Origin: Natronobacillus azotifigens
GTDB lineage: Bacteria; Bacillota; Bacilli; Bacillales; Amphibacillaceae
Length of the DNA: 64,000 nt
Assembly: GCF_026805325.1 (NCBI RefSeq)
Contig: NZ_JAPRAT010000006.1
Span: forward strand, 62,001 to 126,000
Direction: 5' to 3'
Made by a program: the position numbers and the translations under genes. This document shows, piece after piece, positions 11,643-20,888 of the stretch; position 1 is the first letter of the stretch; the number at the start of each line of letters is the position of its first letter. A model generated the notes under the pieces. The model did no database searches and was not told the DNA's origin. It saw only the letters and a program-made list of their open reading frames with translations.

Positions 11643-11708
11643 TTGCTCAAGCTAAAATGGTCCGCAACACATTTTCCGAGTAATAATAAATTCCAAACGT
11701 TCTTTTAA
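11643..11708 (+). CDS. Short reading frame of 21 residues behind a Fur-controlled promoter
   Basis: A TTG start lies six bases after a perfect AGGAGG (11631-11636), which itself lies about ten bases after the -10 box TATAAT. The peptide would be MLKLKWSATHFPSSNNKFQT plus two Phe. It has no signal sequence and no family I recognise. The promoter, Fur box, ribosome site and start are spaced as in a real gene, but the frame ends at once. It may be a small protein, a leader peptide, or the first codons of an iron gene that has been deleted. The next gene starts 96 bases later with its own ribosome site. Confidence 0.4.
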   Translation: MLKLKWSATHFPSNNKFQTFF

Positions 11709-11804
11709 ATTACCGAGATTAGCGAAACAAATACGAAATATGTATCTTTATAATGACGAAACGATCATTTTTTTATAATATATGTATTTAGGAGGGGGGT
11801 AAAT

Positions 11805-13085
11805 ATGGCTCAGTGTATAGGTAGCAAAATTAAATATTTTCGTATGAAGAAGAACATGACGTTAGAAGAATTGGCAGAAGGTATTGTATCTATTTCCTAT
11901 TTATCTAAAATTGAACGTAATGGTGTAGATTCCAATGCAAAAATCATTAAAATGTTGTGTGATAGATTAGGGATTCATCCTGAAAGTATCGCTGATTCAG
12001 AGGTGGAGCGGTTAGCTTGGAAATGGTTTAAGGAGTTATTGAATGAAGATTTGTTCGCAGCGCATCATACGTATATGCATATAGAAAATCAAATGGAAAA
12101 ATTAATCGATGCAAAGTTAAATTGGCTTGTTGAGATACATGAACTTTATTATTTTATTTTATCCAATCAAAAGCAGAAAGCAAAAAAGAAATACGCATAT
12201 TTAGAACATGCTGCTCCACATTTTGACGAATTAGAGCTGTTCTACTGGTTGAAATTTTCCGCGTTATATGGAAAAATGAATGCCAATTATAATCTTTCTT
12301 TTGACTTGTTGTTACAAGCAGAACAAAAAATACCAATTAGTATAGCAAATCATCAAGAAGAACTAAATGATATTTATCAAAAAATTGCACTGGTGGCATT
12401 AGAGTTATACTATACTTACCATGCAACGGTGTATGCAGAAAAAGCATTAGCATACTATCAAAACACGTATCATCTAAAACGTTGTGCAATCTGTCATATT
12501 ATTATTGCTGTGGGATATCACCGTATGCATGATAGTAAAGATGCACTGGAGAGCTTTCACTTTGCAAAGAAAATTGCGAATAATCATAATTATACAGATA
12601 TCTTAATTGATTGTGATCTCCAAATCGGTCATTATTACTTGAAAAAAGAAGAAACAAAAGAAGCAATCATCTATTATATGTCTAGCTATCAGCTTTCGGA
12701 ATCTAGGCTCACTAGAGCAGAATTGGAAGCGGCAATAGGATTAATGAAGTCATATTTTTTACAAAATCAGTTGGATGAAGCTAAAGTATGGTATCGCCGT
12801 GCAAATGATTTAGTAGAGAAATTAGAAAAAGAAACATTGTATCTTGTTTATGAAGTGAAGGTTTATTATTATTTAATTTATGGTTTTGATGAATCGTTTG
12901 AAGAGTTAATGATAAAAGAAGTATTGCCGTATATAGAAGAAAGAGAAATGTATGTGTTCTCTGTAGTATATTATAGAATAACTGCAGATTATTATTATCA
13001 GAAGCGTAAATATAAAGTTGCAGCAGATTATTATCGTCAAATCAATAAGTCATTAGATGAAATTATGAAGCGTGACAATTATTAA
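11805..13085 (+). CDS. HTH-TPR transcriptional regulator, RRNPP-like
   Basis: The 426-residue protein begins with an XRE-type helix-turn-helix (residues about 5-60, MTLEELAEGIVSISYLSKIERN) and continues as an all-helical region rich in Tyr, Leu and Ala with TPR-like repeats (about 100-420). This build and length are those of the NprR/PlcR/Rgg group, cytoplasmic regulators usually controlled by small imported signal peptides. AGGAGGGGGG precedes the ATG. A terminator follows directly and no pre-peptide gene with a signal sequence is adjacent, so the ligand is unknown. The 21-codon frame upstream is not hydrophobic enough to be a standard pro-peptide. Confidence 0.78.
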   Translation: MAQCIGSKIKYFRMKKNMTLEELAEGIVSISYLSKIERNGVDSNAKIIKMLCDRLGIHPESIADSEVERLAWKWFKELLNEDLFAAHHTYMHIENQMEKLIDAKLNWLVEIHELYYFILSNQKQKAKKKYAYLEHAAPHFDELELFYWLKFSALYGKMNANYNLSFDLLLQAEQKIPISIANHQEELNDIYQKIALVALELYYTYHATVYAEKALAYYQNTYHLKRCAICHIIIAVGYHRMHDSKDALESFHFAKKIANNHNYTDILIDCDLQIGHYYLKKEETKEAIIYYMSSYQLSESRLTRAELEAAIGLMKSYFLQNQLDEAKVWYRRANDLVEKLEKETLYLVYEVKVYYYLIYGFDESFEELMIKEVLPYIEEREMYVFSVVYYRITADYYYQKRKYKVAADYYRQINKSLDEIMKRDNY

Positions 13086-13130
13086 AAAACTCCTTGCTTT
13101 TCTTGTTATTGAAAAGTAAGGAGTTTTTTC
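13084..13130 (+). terminator. Terminator after the HTH-TPR regulator
   Basis: AAAAAACTCCTTGCTTTTC pairs with GAAAAGTAAGGAGTTTTTT (one mismatch) around an eight-base loop. Confidence 0.92.
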
Positions 13131-13187
13131 TTGTAAAACAGGTACGGTGGAAGTATTGTTACTTCTGAAATGGCTTTTTCCTTGTTG

Positions 13188-13224
13188 ATACTGTAGAAAA
13201 CAAAAATTTGTAATACTACAGTAT
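13188..13224 (+). other. Inverted repeat in a convergent intergenic region
   Basis: ATACTGTAG and CTACAGTAT are perfect 9-bp arms with a 19-bp AT-rich spacer. The region lies between the 3' ends of two convergent genes, so an operator role is not obvious. It may be a protein site or a decayed element. Confidence 0.4.
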
Positions 13225-13294
13225 TCTGATACTGCCGATTGATCACTTATCACCATCATCCCCTTCACAAGTAGGTCTTTACAACTCCTTCTGC

Positions 13295-15829
13295 TTATTC
13301 GCTTAATTTAGATAACTCTATTAATCTTATTTCGTGCGGTTCTAGAATTGTTTGTATCGTTATGCTCTTAGAGGAAGAATCAGCATATTCAATTTTAATT
13401 TTTGGCACAGAAATTCCTTTTAAATAATTTAGTTCATCGATCGTGTGATATCCTTCCGTTTTTCCTAAACGAACTTCATTATCAAAGGCACTTCCATGAG
13501 TTCTATTTACTAACGTGTGCCTAATTTCATATGTTCCCTCAATGTTTGAGAGCTCAATATAAAATTCTCGTTTTGAGTTGTTGGTGAAATTAGAGTATCT
13601 ATTGTTATAAGATATGTTAATTGCTATCCCCTTAGCATAGGTGTCATTGTAATGTTGGTAGTTGTGCAAAATAATTTGGTAATCATCTTCCCTTTTTGTG
13701 ATCATGTACCCATCACCACTTTCTACCAACACATCTCCCAGCTTATTTAGTAAGAAAAATGCATGGTAGGAAGGTTTTTTAATATTGTCGTAGGCTAACA
13801 TACCTAGGCCACCATGAAAAAGTGATTTATTCATTAGGTATTCTTCATGATAATCAGTCAATAACCAATACCCAAAGGAATCTAATCGATCATAGTTTTC
13901 AGTAATATTTTTAATAATATAGGAAGCCTTAAAACATGTATCGTTCATTAAATCTCGATGTGAGACCGTGGAGTTCCATTCTGTTAAATAAACTTTCTCA
14001 TCATCGAAACCAATCTTCTGCAAACCTTTTTTCACCCTATCGATGAATTGAGTAAATGAGTTTTTAGTTGGACTAAGACATAATTCCTTATTTTCTATCT
14101 GAGGAAAATAGAGGTTGTCCATTGTACTATCTTTAACTGTAGACAAGTCAATATCATAATAGTGAATCGTGATAAAGTCAGGTTTGCACTGGTTAGTTAT
14201 ACTAAAGTCTAGAAAACGGAAAAACCAATCCTCTGATTTACCGTAAGTGGAAAAGGCGGCAGGTCCTCCAAAAGACAAGGAACTGTCAATTTCTTTTATC
14301 ACCTGGTAGGTGTTTTTGTATAGATTATAAAAGATTTCATTTTTTTCAAAGCCGAATAGATGATTAGAAGTACTAGGCTCATTCCACACACAAAATAACC
14401 AACTTCTTACTTCTTTTCTTCCGTATCTTTTTATTAAGTGGTTCGTAAGTGCGTGGATCAGTTGTTTCCATTTATCCATGTCAATAGGGGGACTAGTGTT
14501 TATCTCTGTATAGAATACAGTTTTTTCTGAATTACTAGCCAATTTCTTCGGCATAAACGAAAACTGGACAAGAGGTTTCAAATTAATGGAAAGAAGAAAG
14601 TCAAAGACATTTTCAATTAATCGAAAGTTATAGATAGGTGAACCACTACTTGTCTCATTATATACCATCATGTCGTCATCTAATATGCTATGCATTTTAA
14701 TATACGTAAAACCAATTTCTTTTTGCACTAACTTTAAAGCTTCTTGAACAGGGACAGTTAAAATCTCTTTGGCTCTACTTACACCAGTAAAGGTTTTAAA
14801 TGAATGATAAAGTTTTCTTTTGAACTTGGAAACATCAGCAGAGATATTGGTTGAGTATTTTGGTGTCTTATCATCAGCTAAAGCAATCGTTGATTCTAAT
14901 TCTGCATATTGTTCAATAAAATTTGCAATGTCTTTGTAATAAGATAGAGGTTCGTTGTGTAAATAATTCACAGAGCTCTCTTTTGTAGCCTCGATACTGC
15001 CTAATGCTTTTCCAACATTCTTCTTTCTCCATGTACTGGGCAACTCATTATATTTCTCCCTAAAAGCAGTTACAAAGGATCGGGTATTTGGAAATCCATT
15101 TTTTGAAGCGACGTTATCGATTGTCAATGTATCGTTATACAAATCAATAACTGCATGATGAAGACGTACTTGCTTGATATAATCACTATAAGATATTCCC
15201 ATGCTTTGTTTGAAAAACTTAGATAAGTAGGGAACTGAAAGAAACTCTTTTTCGGCCAACTCGTTTAAAGTAATTTGTTCATTATAGTTGCTGTTAATAT
15301 AACCAAGAATGCCACTTAGACGGTCTAACGTTTCTTCTGTATATTGTTGCGCATCTTTCTTATCACTTAAGAAGTTAACACAAAGCTCGAAAATAAGTTC
15401 ATACACTAACGAAGCGTTCTTCAAGTCAATAAGCTCGTTAGTATCCATGTTATACTTTATAATTTGCGCGATTACTCTCTTTATACTTCGGAATCGATCA
15501 GGTTTATTAGAACGAACGGAATTGCAATCAAAATAGAGCTTCTTTGTATCAATAACTATATCTTTTAATAGTTCAGGCTTTATTTGTAAAGCAATCATTA
15601 CTGCATCGTCTGAGTATAGTTCGTGAATTTCGTTAGAATTTATTAGAATGATGTCTCCACTCTTCAAATGAAACGCTTCCTCGTTAACAACGATTTTTAC
15701 ATCGCCTCTAATGTTCAAGATAAGTTCAAGGGTTTGATGCCAATGTCGTTTCACCGATCCTATTCTATGTAAAAAGAATTTAATAGGAAGATTATTATTA
15801 AAATTGATTATTTCATGTCGGAATTCCAA
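13295..15829 (-). CDS. AraC-family regulator fused to a GH39-like glycosidase domain
   Basis: This 844-residue protein joins three parts: an N-terminal cupin sensor (about 10-90), two AraC helix-turn-helix motifs (about 170-272, ITLNELAEKEFLSVPYLSKF then IDNVASKNGFPNTRSFV), and a beta-xylosidase-like GH39 domain (about 330-840). Both expected catalytic glutamates are present: Glu484 in VWNEPS (acid/base) and Glu617 in LTEWNST (nucleophile). No signal peptide exists, so it acts in the cytoplasm. It is transcribed away from the sugar ABC operon, which it probably controls. The glycosidase part may sense, or trim, the incoming oligosaccharide. Similar AraC-GH39 proteins are annotated in Bacilli, but I know of no tested role. 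Confidence 0.85.
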   Translation of the reverse strand: MEFRHEIINFNNNLPIKFFLHRIGSVKRHWHQTLELILNIRGDVKIVVNEEAFHLKSGDIILINSNEIHELYSDDAVMIALQIKPELLKDIVIDTKKLYFDCNSVRSNKPDRFRSIKRVIAQIIKYNMDTNELIDLKNASLVYELIFELCVNFLSDKKDAQQYTEETLDRLSGILGYINSNYNEQITLNELAEKEFLSVPYLSKFFKQSMGISYSDYIKQVRLHHAVIDLYNDTLTIDNVASKNGFPNTRSFVTAFREKYNELPSTWRKKNVGKALGSIEATKESSVNYLHNEPLSYYKDIANFIEQYAELESTIALADDKTPKYSTNISADVSKFKRKLYHSFKTFTGVSRAKEILTVPVQEALKLVQKEIGFTYIKMHSILDDDMMVYNETSSGSPIYNFRLIENVFDFLLSINLKPLVQFSFMPKKLASNSEKTVFYTEINTSPPIDMDKWKQLIHALTNHLIKRYGRKEVRSWLFCVWNEPSTSNHLFGFEKNEIFYNLYKNTYQVIKEIDSSLSFGGPAAFSTYGKSEDWFFRFLDFSITNQCKPDFITIHYYDIDLSTVKDSTMDNLYFPQIENKELCLSPTKNSFTQFIDRVKKGLQKIGFDDEKVYLTEWNSTVSHRDLMNDTCFKASYIIKNITENYDRLDSFGYWLLTDYHEEYLMNKSLFHGGLGMLAYDNIKKPSYHAFFLLNKLGDVLVESGDGYMITKREDDYQIILHNYQHYNDTYAKGIAINISYNNRYSNFTNNSKREFYIELSNIEGTYEIRHTLVNRTHGSAFDNEVRLGKTEGYHTIDELNYLKGISVPKIKIEYADSSSKSITIQTILEPHEIRLIELSKLSE

Positions 15830-16047
15830 TATGGATCACCTCTATGTGTAAAATTTTAATCTTCATGCTACAAAGAGTATACAATTAATTAAGCTTTTTT
15901 TCAATTTTATCACTTGTATTGAGTAAAATGATTAAAAATTTGAACTACTGAAGATAATTTTACTACTTAAATTTAGTCTAGCTAAATGTTAAGCTTTATG
16001 TAAGTAAAAATGTAAGCATTATCATTTTTTATAAAAGGGTGTTTATC
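15830..16047 (+). promoter_or_regulatory. Divergent promoter region of the glycan island
   Basis: This very AT-rich 218-bp gap must hold promoters for the AraC-GH39 gene and the ABC operon. A direct repeat ATGTAAG(N6)ATGTAAG ends in the cre-like site. The AraC binding site could not be pinned down. Confidence 0.5.
16011..16024 (+). promoter_or_regulatory. Candidate cre (CcpA) site
   Basis: TGTAAGCATTATCA matches the cre consensus TGWAANCGNTNWCA at 13 of 14 positions. It ends 23 bases before the start of the ABC ATPase gene, so catabolite repression of the whole operon is likely. Confidence 0.6.
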
Positions 16048-17604
16048 ATGGAGAGCAATGTATTTCTAGAGACGGTAGGACTAACGAAAAAGTTTGAAGA
16101 AACGATAGCTGTTAATAACGTTAATTTACAGGTGAAGCTAGGAGAGATAAGAGGATTAATAGGAGAAAACGGTTCTGGAAAATCAACAGTTTCCTCTATG
16201 ATTTGTGGTATTCACCCTGTAACGAATGGAGAAATGTTTATTAATGGAGAAAAATATCAACCCAAAAACCCTTTGGAGGCAAGGGATAACAAAATATCTA
16301 TGATTGTTCAAGAGACAGGAACATTAAATCAGTTGCCAATTGTCGATAATATATTTCTTGGAGATGAGGCTCGTTTTCGTAAGAACGGTTTTATTGATAG
16401 GTCAAAAATGATTAGAGAAGCAGAAAAGGCATTGGAATTAGTGGATTTAGACGGACTTGATGTAACAAAATCAATTAGTACACTTGACTTTGAAGAAAGA
16501 AAACTAGTTGAAATTGCTAGGGCATTGTATTACAATCCCACTCTTTTTATTGTTGATGAGACGACGACAGCATTATCACATGAAGGGCGTGAGATGATTC
16601 ATAAAATAATCAAAAAATTAAAAAGAGAAAACAAAGCCGTGTTGTTTATTTCTCATGATTTACCAGAATTAATCTCGGTTTGTGATGCGTTAACCATTTT
16701 AAGAGATGGAGAATTTATCACTGAATTTGATAAAAAAGATTTTGAAGAGGACAGGATAAAGCAATCCATGGTTGGGAGAAAAATTGAAGGTGATTTTTAT
16801 CGCAGTGATTATGATGGTAACTTTGATTCTCAAGTGGTACTAAGTGTGAAAAATGTAAGCGCTAAAAAGTTAAAGGATATAACGTTAGATCTTCATAAAG
16901 GAGAAATCCTTGGAATAGGAGGGTTGTCGGGTAGCGGTATGCATGAATTAGGTAAGCTGATGTATGGCGGATTGAAAACAACACAAGGGGAGGTATTTGT
17001 TTATGGAGAGGAGAAATCGCCATTTTTGAAAAGCTCTACTAGAAATAAATCAGAGAAAAATCCTAAACCAATTCCACTGCGTACGATTAAAATAGCGATA
17101 GATAATAAAATTGGTTATGTTTCTAAAGATAGGGATCAAGAGACATTAATATTAGATGCTTCAGTAAAGGATAATTTAGCAATATCTGCATTAGACAAGC
17201 TAAAAAAATATGGGTTCATTTTACCTGGATCAGAAAGGCGATTTGCTGAAAAACAAATCAATGAGCTAAACATCAAATGTAGAAATATGAATCAAAATGT
17301 AAGGGAACTATCAGGTGGAAATAAACAAAAAATATCTTTTGGAAAGTGGATTGGTAACAACTCTCGTATTCTAATCTTAGACAGTCCGACGAGAGGTGTA
17401 GATGTTGGTGTGAAAACAACAATGTATAAACTTCTATATGACTTAAAAAAACAAGGGTATTCTATTTTAATTATTTCAGAGGAGCTGCAAGAACTTATTG
17501 GTATGAGTGATAGAATTCTGATGATGAAGGAAGGGAGAATTAATAAAGAATTTGCAAGAAATAAAAATTTAAATGAATCTACGTTGATAGATTATATGAT
17601 TTAA
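16048..17604 (+). CDS. Sugar ABC transporter ATP-binding protein (CUT2 family, RbsA-like)
   Basis: A single 518-residue chain carries both ATPase domains, as in the ribose/galactose/xylose (CUT2) importers. Domain 1 has Walker A GENGSGKST, a degenerate signature TLDFEERK and Walker B LFIVDETTTAL. Domain 2 (from about 265) lacks a normal Walker A (GIGGLSGSGMHELGK) but keeps LSGGNKQK and LILDSPTRGVDVG, as usual in this family. ATG 16048 is preferred to GTG 16039 because AAAGGG lies eight bases before it. It is the first gene of the operon and is followed after 28 bases by a permease. The substrate is probably a plant-derived sugar or disaccharide. Confidence 0.9.
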   Translation: MESNVFLETVGLTKKFEETIAVNNVNLQVKLGEIRGLIGENGSGKSTVSSMICGIHPVTNGEMFINGEKYQPKNPLEARDNKISMIVQETGTLNQLPIVDNIFLGDEARFRKNGFIDRSKMIREAEKALELVDLDGLDVTKSISTLDFEERKLVEIARALYYNPTLFIVDETTTALSHEGREMIHKIIKKLKRENKAVLFISHDLPELISVCDALTILRDGEFITEFDKKDFEEDRIKQSMVGRKIEGDFYRSDYDGNFDSQVVLSVKNVSAKKLKDITLDLHKGEILGIGGLSGSGMHELGKLMYGGLKTTQGEVFVYGEEKSPFLKSSTRNKSEKNPKPIPLRTIKIAIDNKIGYVSKDRDQETLILDASVKDNLAISALDKLKKYGFILPGSERRFAEKQINELNIKCRNMNQNVRELSGGNKQKISFGKWIGNNSRILILDSPTRGVDVGVKTTMYKLLYDLKKQGYSILIISEELQELIGMSDRILMMKEGRINKEFARNKNLNESTLIDYMI

Positions 17605-17632
17605 TGATCAACTATGGAAAGGTGGTGAATCA

Positions 17633-18637
17633 ATGAAAAATGAAACGGCAATAAAAAATAAAAATGGTGATAGTTTGTATAAGTTATTAAATTTCTTGAA
17701 AATGAATAAAAACATTATTATTCAATATAGTAGTTTACTTCTTGTAGTGGTTATATTTACTGTGCTTTCGGATGGGAAGTTACTTTCTAGTATAAACATA
17801 CAGACAATTATTAGGCAGTTGGTTGTTATTTTTACAATATCTGTCGGATTAGTATTTGTATTTTCTCATGGAAATATGGATATTTCAGTTGGAGCAGTTG
17901 TTGCTTTAAGTTCGATGGTAGCGGCGTTTTCCTTAAATGCAGGCGCACCTGTATGGTTTTCAACAATGATAGCCATGTCTGTATCAGTGGCTTGTTATCT
18001 TCTTAACATATATGTAGCAAATCAATTTGGATTAATGGCTGTAATCTCTTCACTTGCTATTATGTTTATCGCTAGAGGGATTGTCACATATATTGTTTCA
18101 ACTACGAATATGTCTATACGTGTAACAGAGATAGCGGTGTTAAACCTATATAATAACTTAACCTTTATGATACTATCCATCATTATTGTAGGTATTATTG
18201 GTGTCGTTTTGTTTAACTATAAGAAAATTGGTAAGCAGAACAAAGCAATAGGAGATAACATGCTATCCGCAACGCAAAGTGGTGTGAATGTAAAAAAAAG
18301 CAAAGTCATTTCATACATTATCGCTGGTTTGTTGGTGGGATATGGATCTATGTTTTCGTTGGCAAGATCGCTTACTGTTAGTGAAAATTCCGGAATGGGT
18401 TTAGAAATGGACGTCATTGTTGCGCTGGTTCTTGGTGGTATGGCTTTAAGTGGTGGTAGTAAATCGAAAATTAGTTCTGCAATCGTAGGTAGTATCACCT
18501 TAGTTCTATTGAATAATGGACTGACCATGATAGGGGTTCCAGCAGAAGTAGTTTCCTTAGTAAGGGGAATCATTTTCCTTCTAGTAATTTTCTTAATACT
18601 AAGAAGACCTAGATCTGAGAAAGTAGTTCCTAGATAA
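17633..18637 (+). CDS. Sugar ABC transporter permease, CUT2 family (first permease)
   Basis: The 334-residue membrane protein has eight to ten hydrophobic segments and the RbsC-like signatures GNMDISVGAVVALSSM and VALVLGGMALSGGSKS. It should form the membrane channel with the second permease encoded downstream. AAAGGTGGTG precedes the ATG by a normal distance. The cytoplasmic N-terminal stretch of about 30 residues is Lys/Asn rich. Confidence 0.9.
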   Translation: MKNETAIKNKNGDSLYKLLNFLKMNKNIIIQYSSLLLVVVIFTVLSDGKLLSSINIQTIIRQLVVIFTISVGLVFVFSHGNMDISVGAVVALSSMVAAFSLNAGAPVWFSTMIAMSVSVACYLLNIYVANQFGLMAVISSLAIMFIARGIVTYIVSTTNMSIRVTEIAVLNLYNNLTFMILSIIIVGIIGVVLFNYKKIGKQNKAIGDNMLSATQSGVNVKKSKVISYIIAGLLVGYGSMFSLARSLTVSENSGMGLEMDVIVALVLGGMALSGGSKSKISSAIVGSITLVLLNNGLTMIGVPAEVVSLVRGIIFLLVIFLILRRPRSEKVVPR

Positions 18638-18672
18638 CAAGAAAGTTAAAATTAACGAGAGAAGGTGCTTTT

Positions 18673-19812
18673 ATGAAAAGAAGAAATCTGATTATTCAAT
18701 GGCTAGGGGTTTTACTATTACTTGTATTACTAGGTGCCTGTGGAGATAACGGCACGAACAATACGGGAAACAGTAATAGCAATAATGATAGCGGAGAAGA
18801 CGTTGTGACAATTGGTGTCATGCTGTATAACTACACAGATATTCAAGGGAAAGAGATTAGAAGTTATGGAGATTATCTAGAAGAACATTTTAATGTGAAA
18901 TTTGATTATGCAACAGTAGGAAGTAGTGAAGAAGATCATATTACAGCATTAGAAAATTTAATTGCTTCAGGAGTTGATGCCATTATTAGTGGATATGATA
19001 CGGCGTTGGAGCAAAGTATTGCCCTATCAGAGCAAGCTAATGTCTATTATAGTGTTGCGCTTGGTGAAGTTGTAGAAGATATTTCAAGTGATTATCTAGT
19101 GGGGGGGTTATCACAGTTTGGAGAAAATCCAGAAAAGTTAGGTGCTCAATATGCAGAAGCAGCTGTTGAAGCAGGAGTGAAAAATATTGCTGTAACTACA
19201 TTTCCAGAATTCGCTTTTTATGATGCAGTTCCCATCATAAATGGGTTTAGAGAAAGGATAGAAGAGCTAGATGATGAAGTTACGGTATACGATACAGTTA
19301 CTCATATGTTTTCACCTAACGATGTTGTGGATGCTGTAACATCGATTATATCGGATAATCCAGAAGTAGATGCGATTTTCGGTCTAGGATCAGGGATGGA
19401 TTTTGTGTATCCAGCAGTTCTTAATAGTACCAAGCCTGACATAAAAGTTTTGGCCTTAGGATACAATGATTCTACCCCGGCTGCGTTAGAAAATGATAGT
19501 GTCATCATGGCGGGTTTTAATAATTACAGCCAAATTATGGCTAGTATGTTTGCTCGATTGTATGATCGTCTAAATGGACATGAGTATCCAGATGGACAAC
19601 TTAATGGATATATTGATTATCCAACAGTTCAAGAGACAAGTGATGTGGAGGATATTCAAACATATGTCATTCCTGATAATAAATCTGAAGGTTCAGTTAC
19701 GATAGAAGAATTAAAAGAAGTAATGAGAACATTTAATGAGAATGCAACATGGGAAGATTTGCAAGAATTAACGAATAGAACGATAGATGAGATTAAAGAA
19801 AACAGACAGTAG
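18673..19812 (+). CDS. Sugar-binding lipoprotein of the ABC transporter
   Basis: The 379-residue protein starts with a lipoprotein signal peptide (LLVLLGAC, lipidated Cys23) and a flexible Asn/Ser/Gly linker, then a periplasmic-binding-protein type 1 fold beginning VVTIGVMLYNYTDIQGK. It should be anchored outside the membrane and deliver the sugar to the permeases. Internal landmarks are NLIASGVDAIISG, AIFGLGSG and VLALGYND. A hairpin terminator lies between this gene and the second permease, so transcript for the binding protein may exceed that for downstream genes. The acidic C-terminus (ELTNRTIDEIKENRQ) may be a helical extension. Confidence 0.9.
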   Translation: MKRRNLIIQWLGVLLLLVLLGACGDNGTNNTGNSNSNNDSGEDVVTIGVMLYNYTDIQGKEIRSYGDYLEEHFNVKFDYATVGSSEEDHITALENLIASGVDAIISGYDTALEQSIALSEQANVYYSVALGEVVEDISSDYLVGGLSQFGENPEKLGAQYAEAAVEAGVKNIAVTTFPEFAFYDAVPIINGFRERIEELDDEVTVYDTVTHMFSPNDVVDAVTSIISDNPEVDAIFGLGSGMDFVYPAVLNSTKPDIKVLALGYNDSTPAALENDSVIMAGFNNYSQIMASMFARLYDRLNGHEYPDGQLNGYIDYPTVQETSDVEDIQTYVIPDNKSEGSVTIEELKEVMRTFNENATWEDLQELTNRTIDEIKENRQ

Positions 19813-19823
19813 AACATGTTTCG

Positions 19824-19865
19824 AAAGGAGATATTTGTAGATTAATATAGGTATCTCCTTTTTTA
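19824..19865 (+). terminator. Intra-operon hairpin, probable partial terminator
   Basis: AAAGGAGATA pairs with TATCTCCTTT around an 18-base loop and is followed by T6. It lies inside the operon, between the binding-protein and second permease genes. Confidence 0.75.
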
Positions 19866-19887
19866 GAAAAGTTGATGGAGTGAGCTG

Positions 19888-20853
19888 ATGAAATTTACTT
19901 ATAAAAATCACTTGATAAAGACAATTCATACATTCCTTTTTCCGATAGCAGTTTACACCGGTATTTTGTTGATTACATTTATTCTCGGAGAATCGGGTTA
20001 TGCATCGGCTGGTGCTTTTGATAGGATCATAAGAAATAGCGTATTATCAACAATAATTGCATATGCCATTGCATTACCACTTTCCGGAGGTAGATGGGAT
20101 TTTACACCAGGCATTATTATTATTTTGTCAGGAATCTTGGGAAGTAATATTGCGATACAAATGGATATGGGGCCTATTTTTCTATTGATAATAACGGTTG
20201 CCATAGCTATGCTGTTGAGCTTAATTGTAGGTGCAATTTACTTAGGATTAAGAGTGCCTACAATCATTGTATCATTAGGAGTTGTTATGATTTATGAAGC
20301 CATTTCTGGAATTGTGTTTAATGGATCTGGCGCACAGCTTTACATGTATAGTGATTTAACCATTTTTGCTAGAGCTCCTTTGGTTTATGTGATCTTAGGA
20401 GTAGTAATGTTTTTTGTTTACTATTTACTAACCTATACGAAATTTGGTTACGACACGAGAGCTTTATCGATTAATCCACGTCTTGCAGTTAACACAGGAA
20501 TTCAAGAAAAAAAGAATATTATGCAAACCTATTTAGTGGTAGGCATCTTGTTAGGTGTTGCAGGTGTGCTTAATGCATCCACTGTTTTGGTCTCTCCTGC
20601 AAATAATTTAATCTCCACTGCTCTAATGTTTTCTTCTATGGGTCCAGTGTTAATTGGATTATTTCTAGCTAGATACAGCAATATGGCATTAGGAATATTT
20701 GCGGGCTCTTTAACAATGAATGCTTTATCTTATGGCATGGTTATTATTGGTATACATCCTTCCATGCAGACCGTTGTCATCGGTGTGTTTATTGTAGTAT
20801 TTATGGGATATGCAGCAAAGAAAGACAGGAATTTAGAAGGGCAGGTAGCTTAA
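19888..20853 (+). CDS. Sugar ABC transporter permease, CUT2 family (second permease)
   Basis: The 321-residue protein has about eight to ten hydrophobic segments and the family-like pattern GGRWDFTPGIIIILSG, but it is clearly different from the first permease. CUT2 importers with two distinct permeases are known, for example the AI-2 (LsrCD) and galactofuranose (YtfT/YjfF) systems. ATG follows GGAGTGAG. The next gene, a GH3 enzyme, starts after 35 bases, so import and hydrolysis are linked. Confidence 0.87.
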   Translation: MKFTYKNHLIKTIHTFLFPIAVYTGILLITFILGESGYASAGAFDRIIRNSVLSTIIAYAIALPLSGGRWDFTPGIIIILSGILGSNIAIQMDMGPIFLLIITVAIAMLLSLIVGAIYLGLRVPTIIVSLGVVMIYEAISGIVFNGSGAQLYMYSDLTIFARAPLVYVILGVVMFFVYYLLTYTKFGYDTRALSINPRLAVNTGIQEKKNIMQTYLVVGILLGVAGVLNASTVLVSPANNLISTALMFSSMGPVLIGLFLARYSNMALGIFAGSLTMNALSYGMVIIGIHPSMQTVVIGVFIVVFMGYAAKKDRNLEGQVA

Positions 20854-20888
20854 TAAATTGCTTTTTAAAGTTTTTAAGGGGGAAAATC

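Noticed and set aside
11643..11708. Signal pro-peptide for the HTH-TPR regulator
   Set aside because: The 21-residue product has no hydrophobic secretion signal and lies upstream under a Fur box, unlike known pro-peptides.
13053..13268. 71-codon minus-strand frame
   Set aside because: It overlaps the terminator and 3' end of the HTH-TPR gene and has no recognised domain; the nearby AAGGGG could occur by chance.
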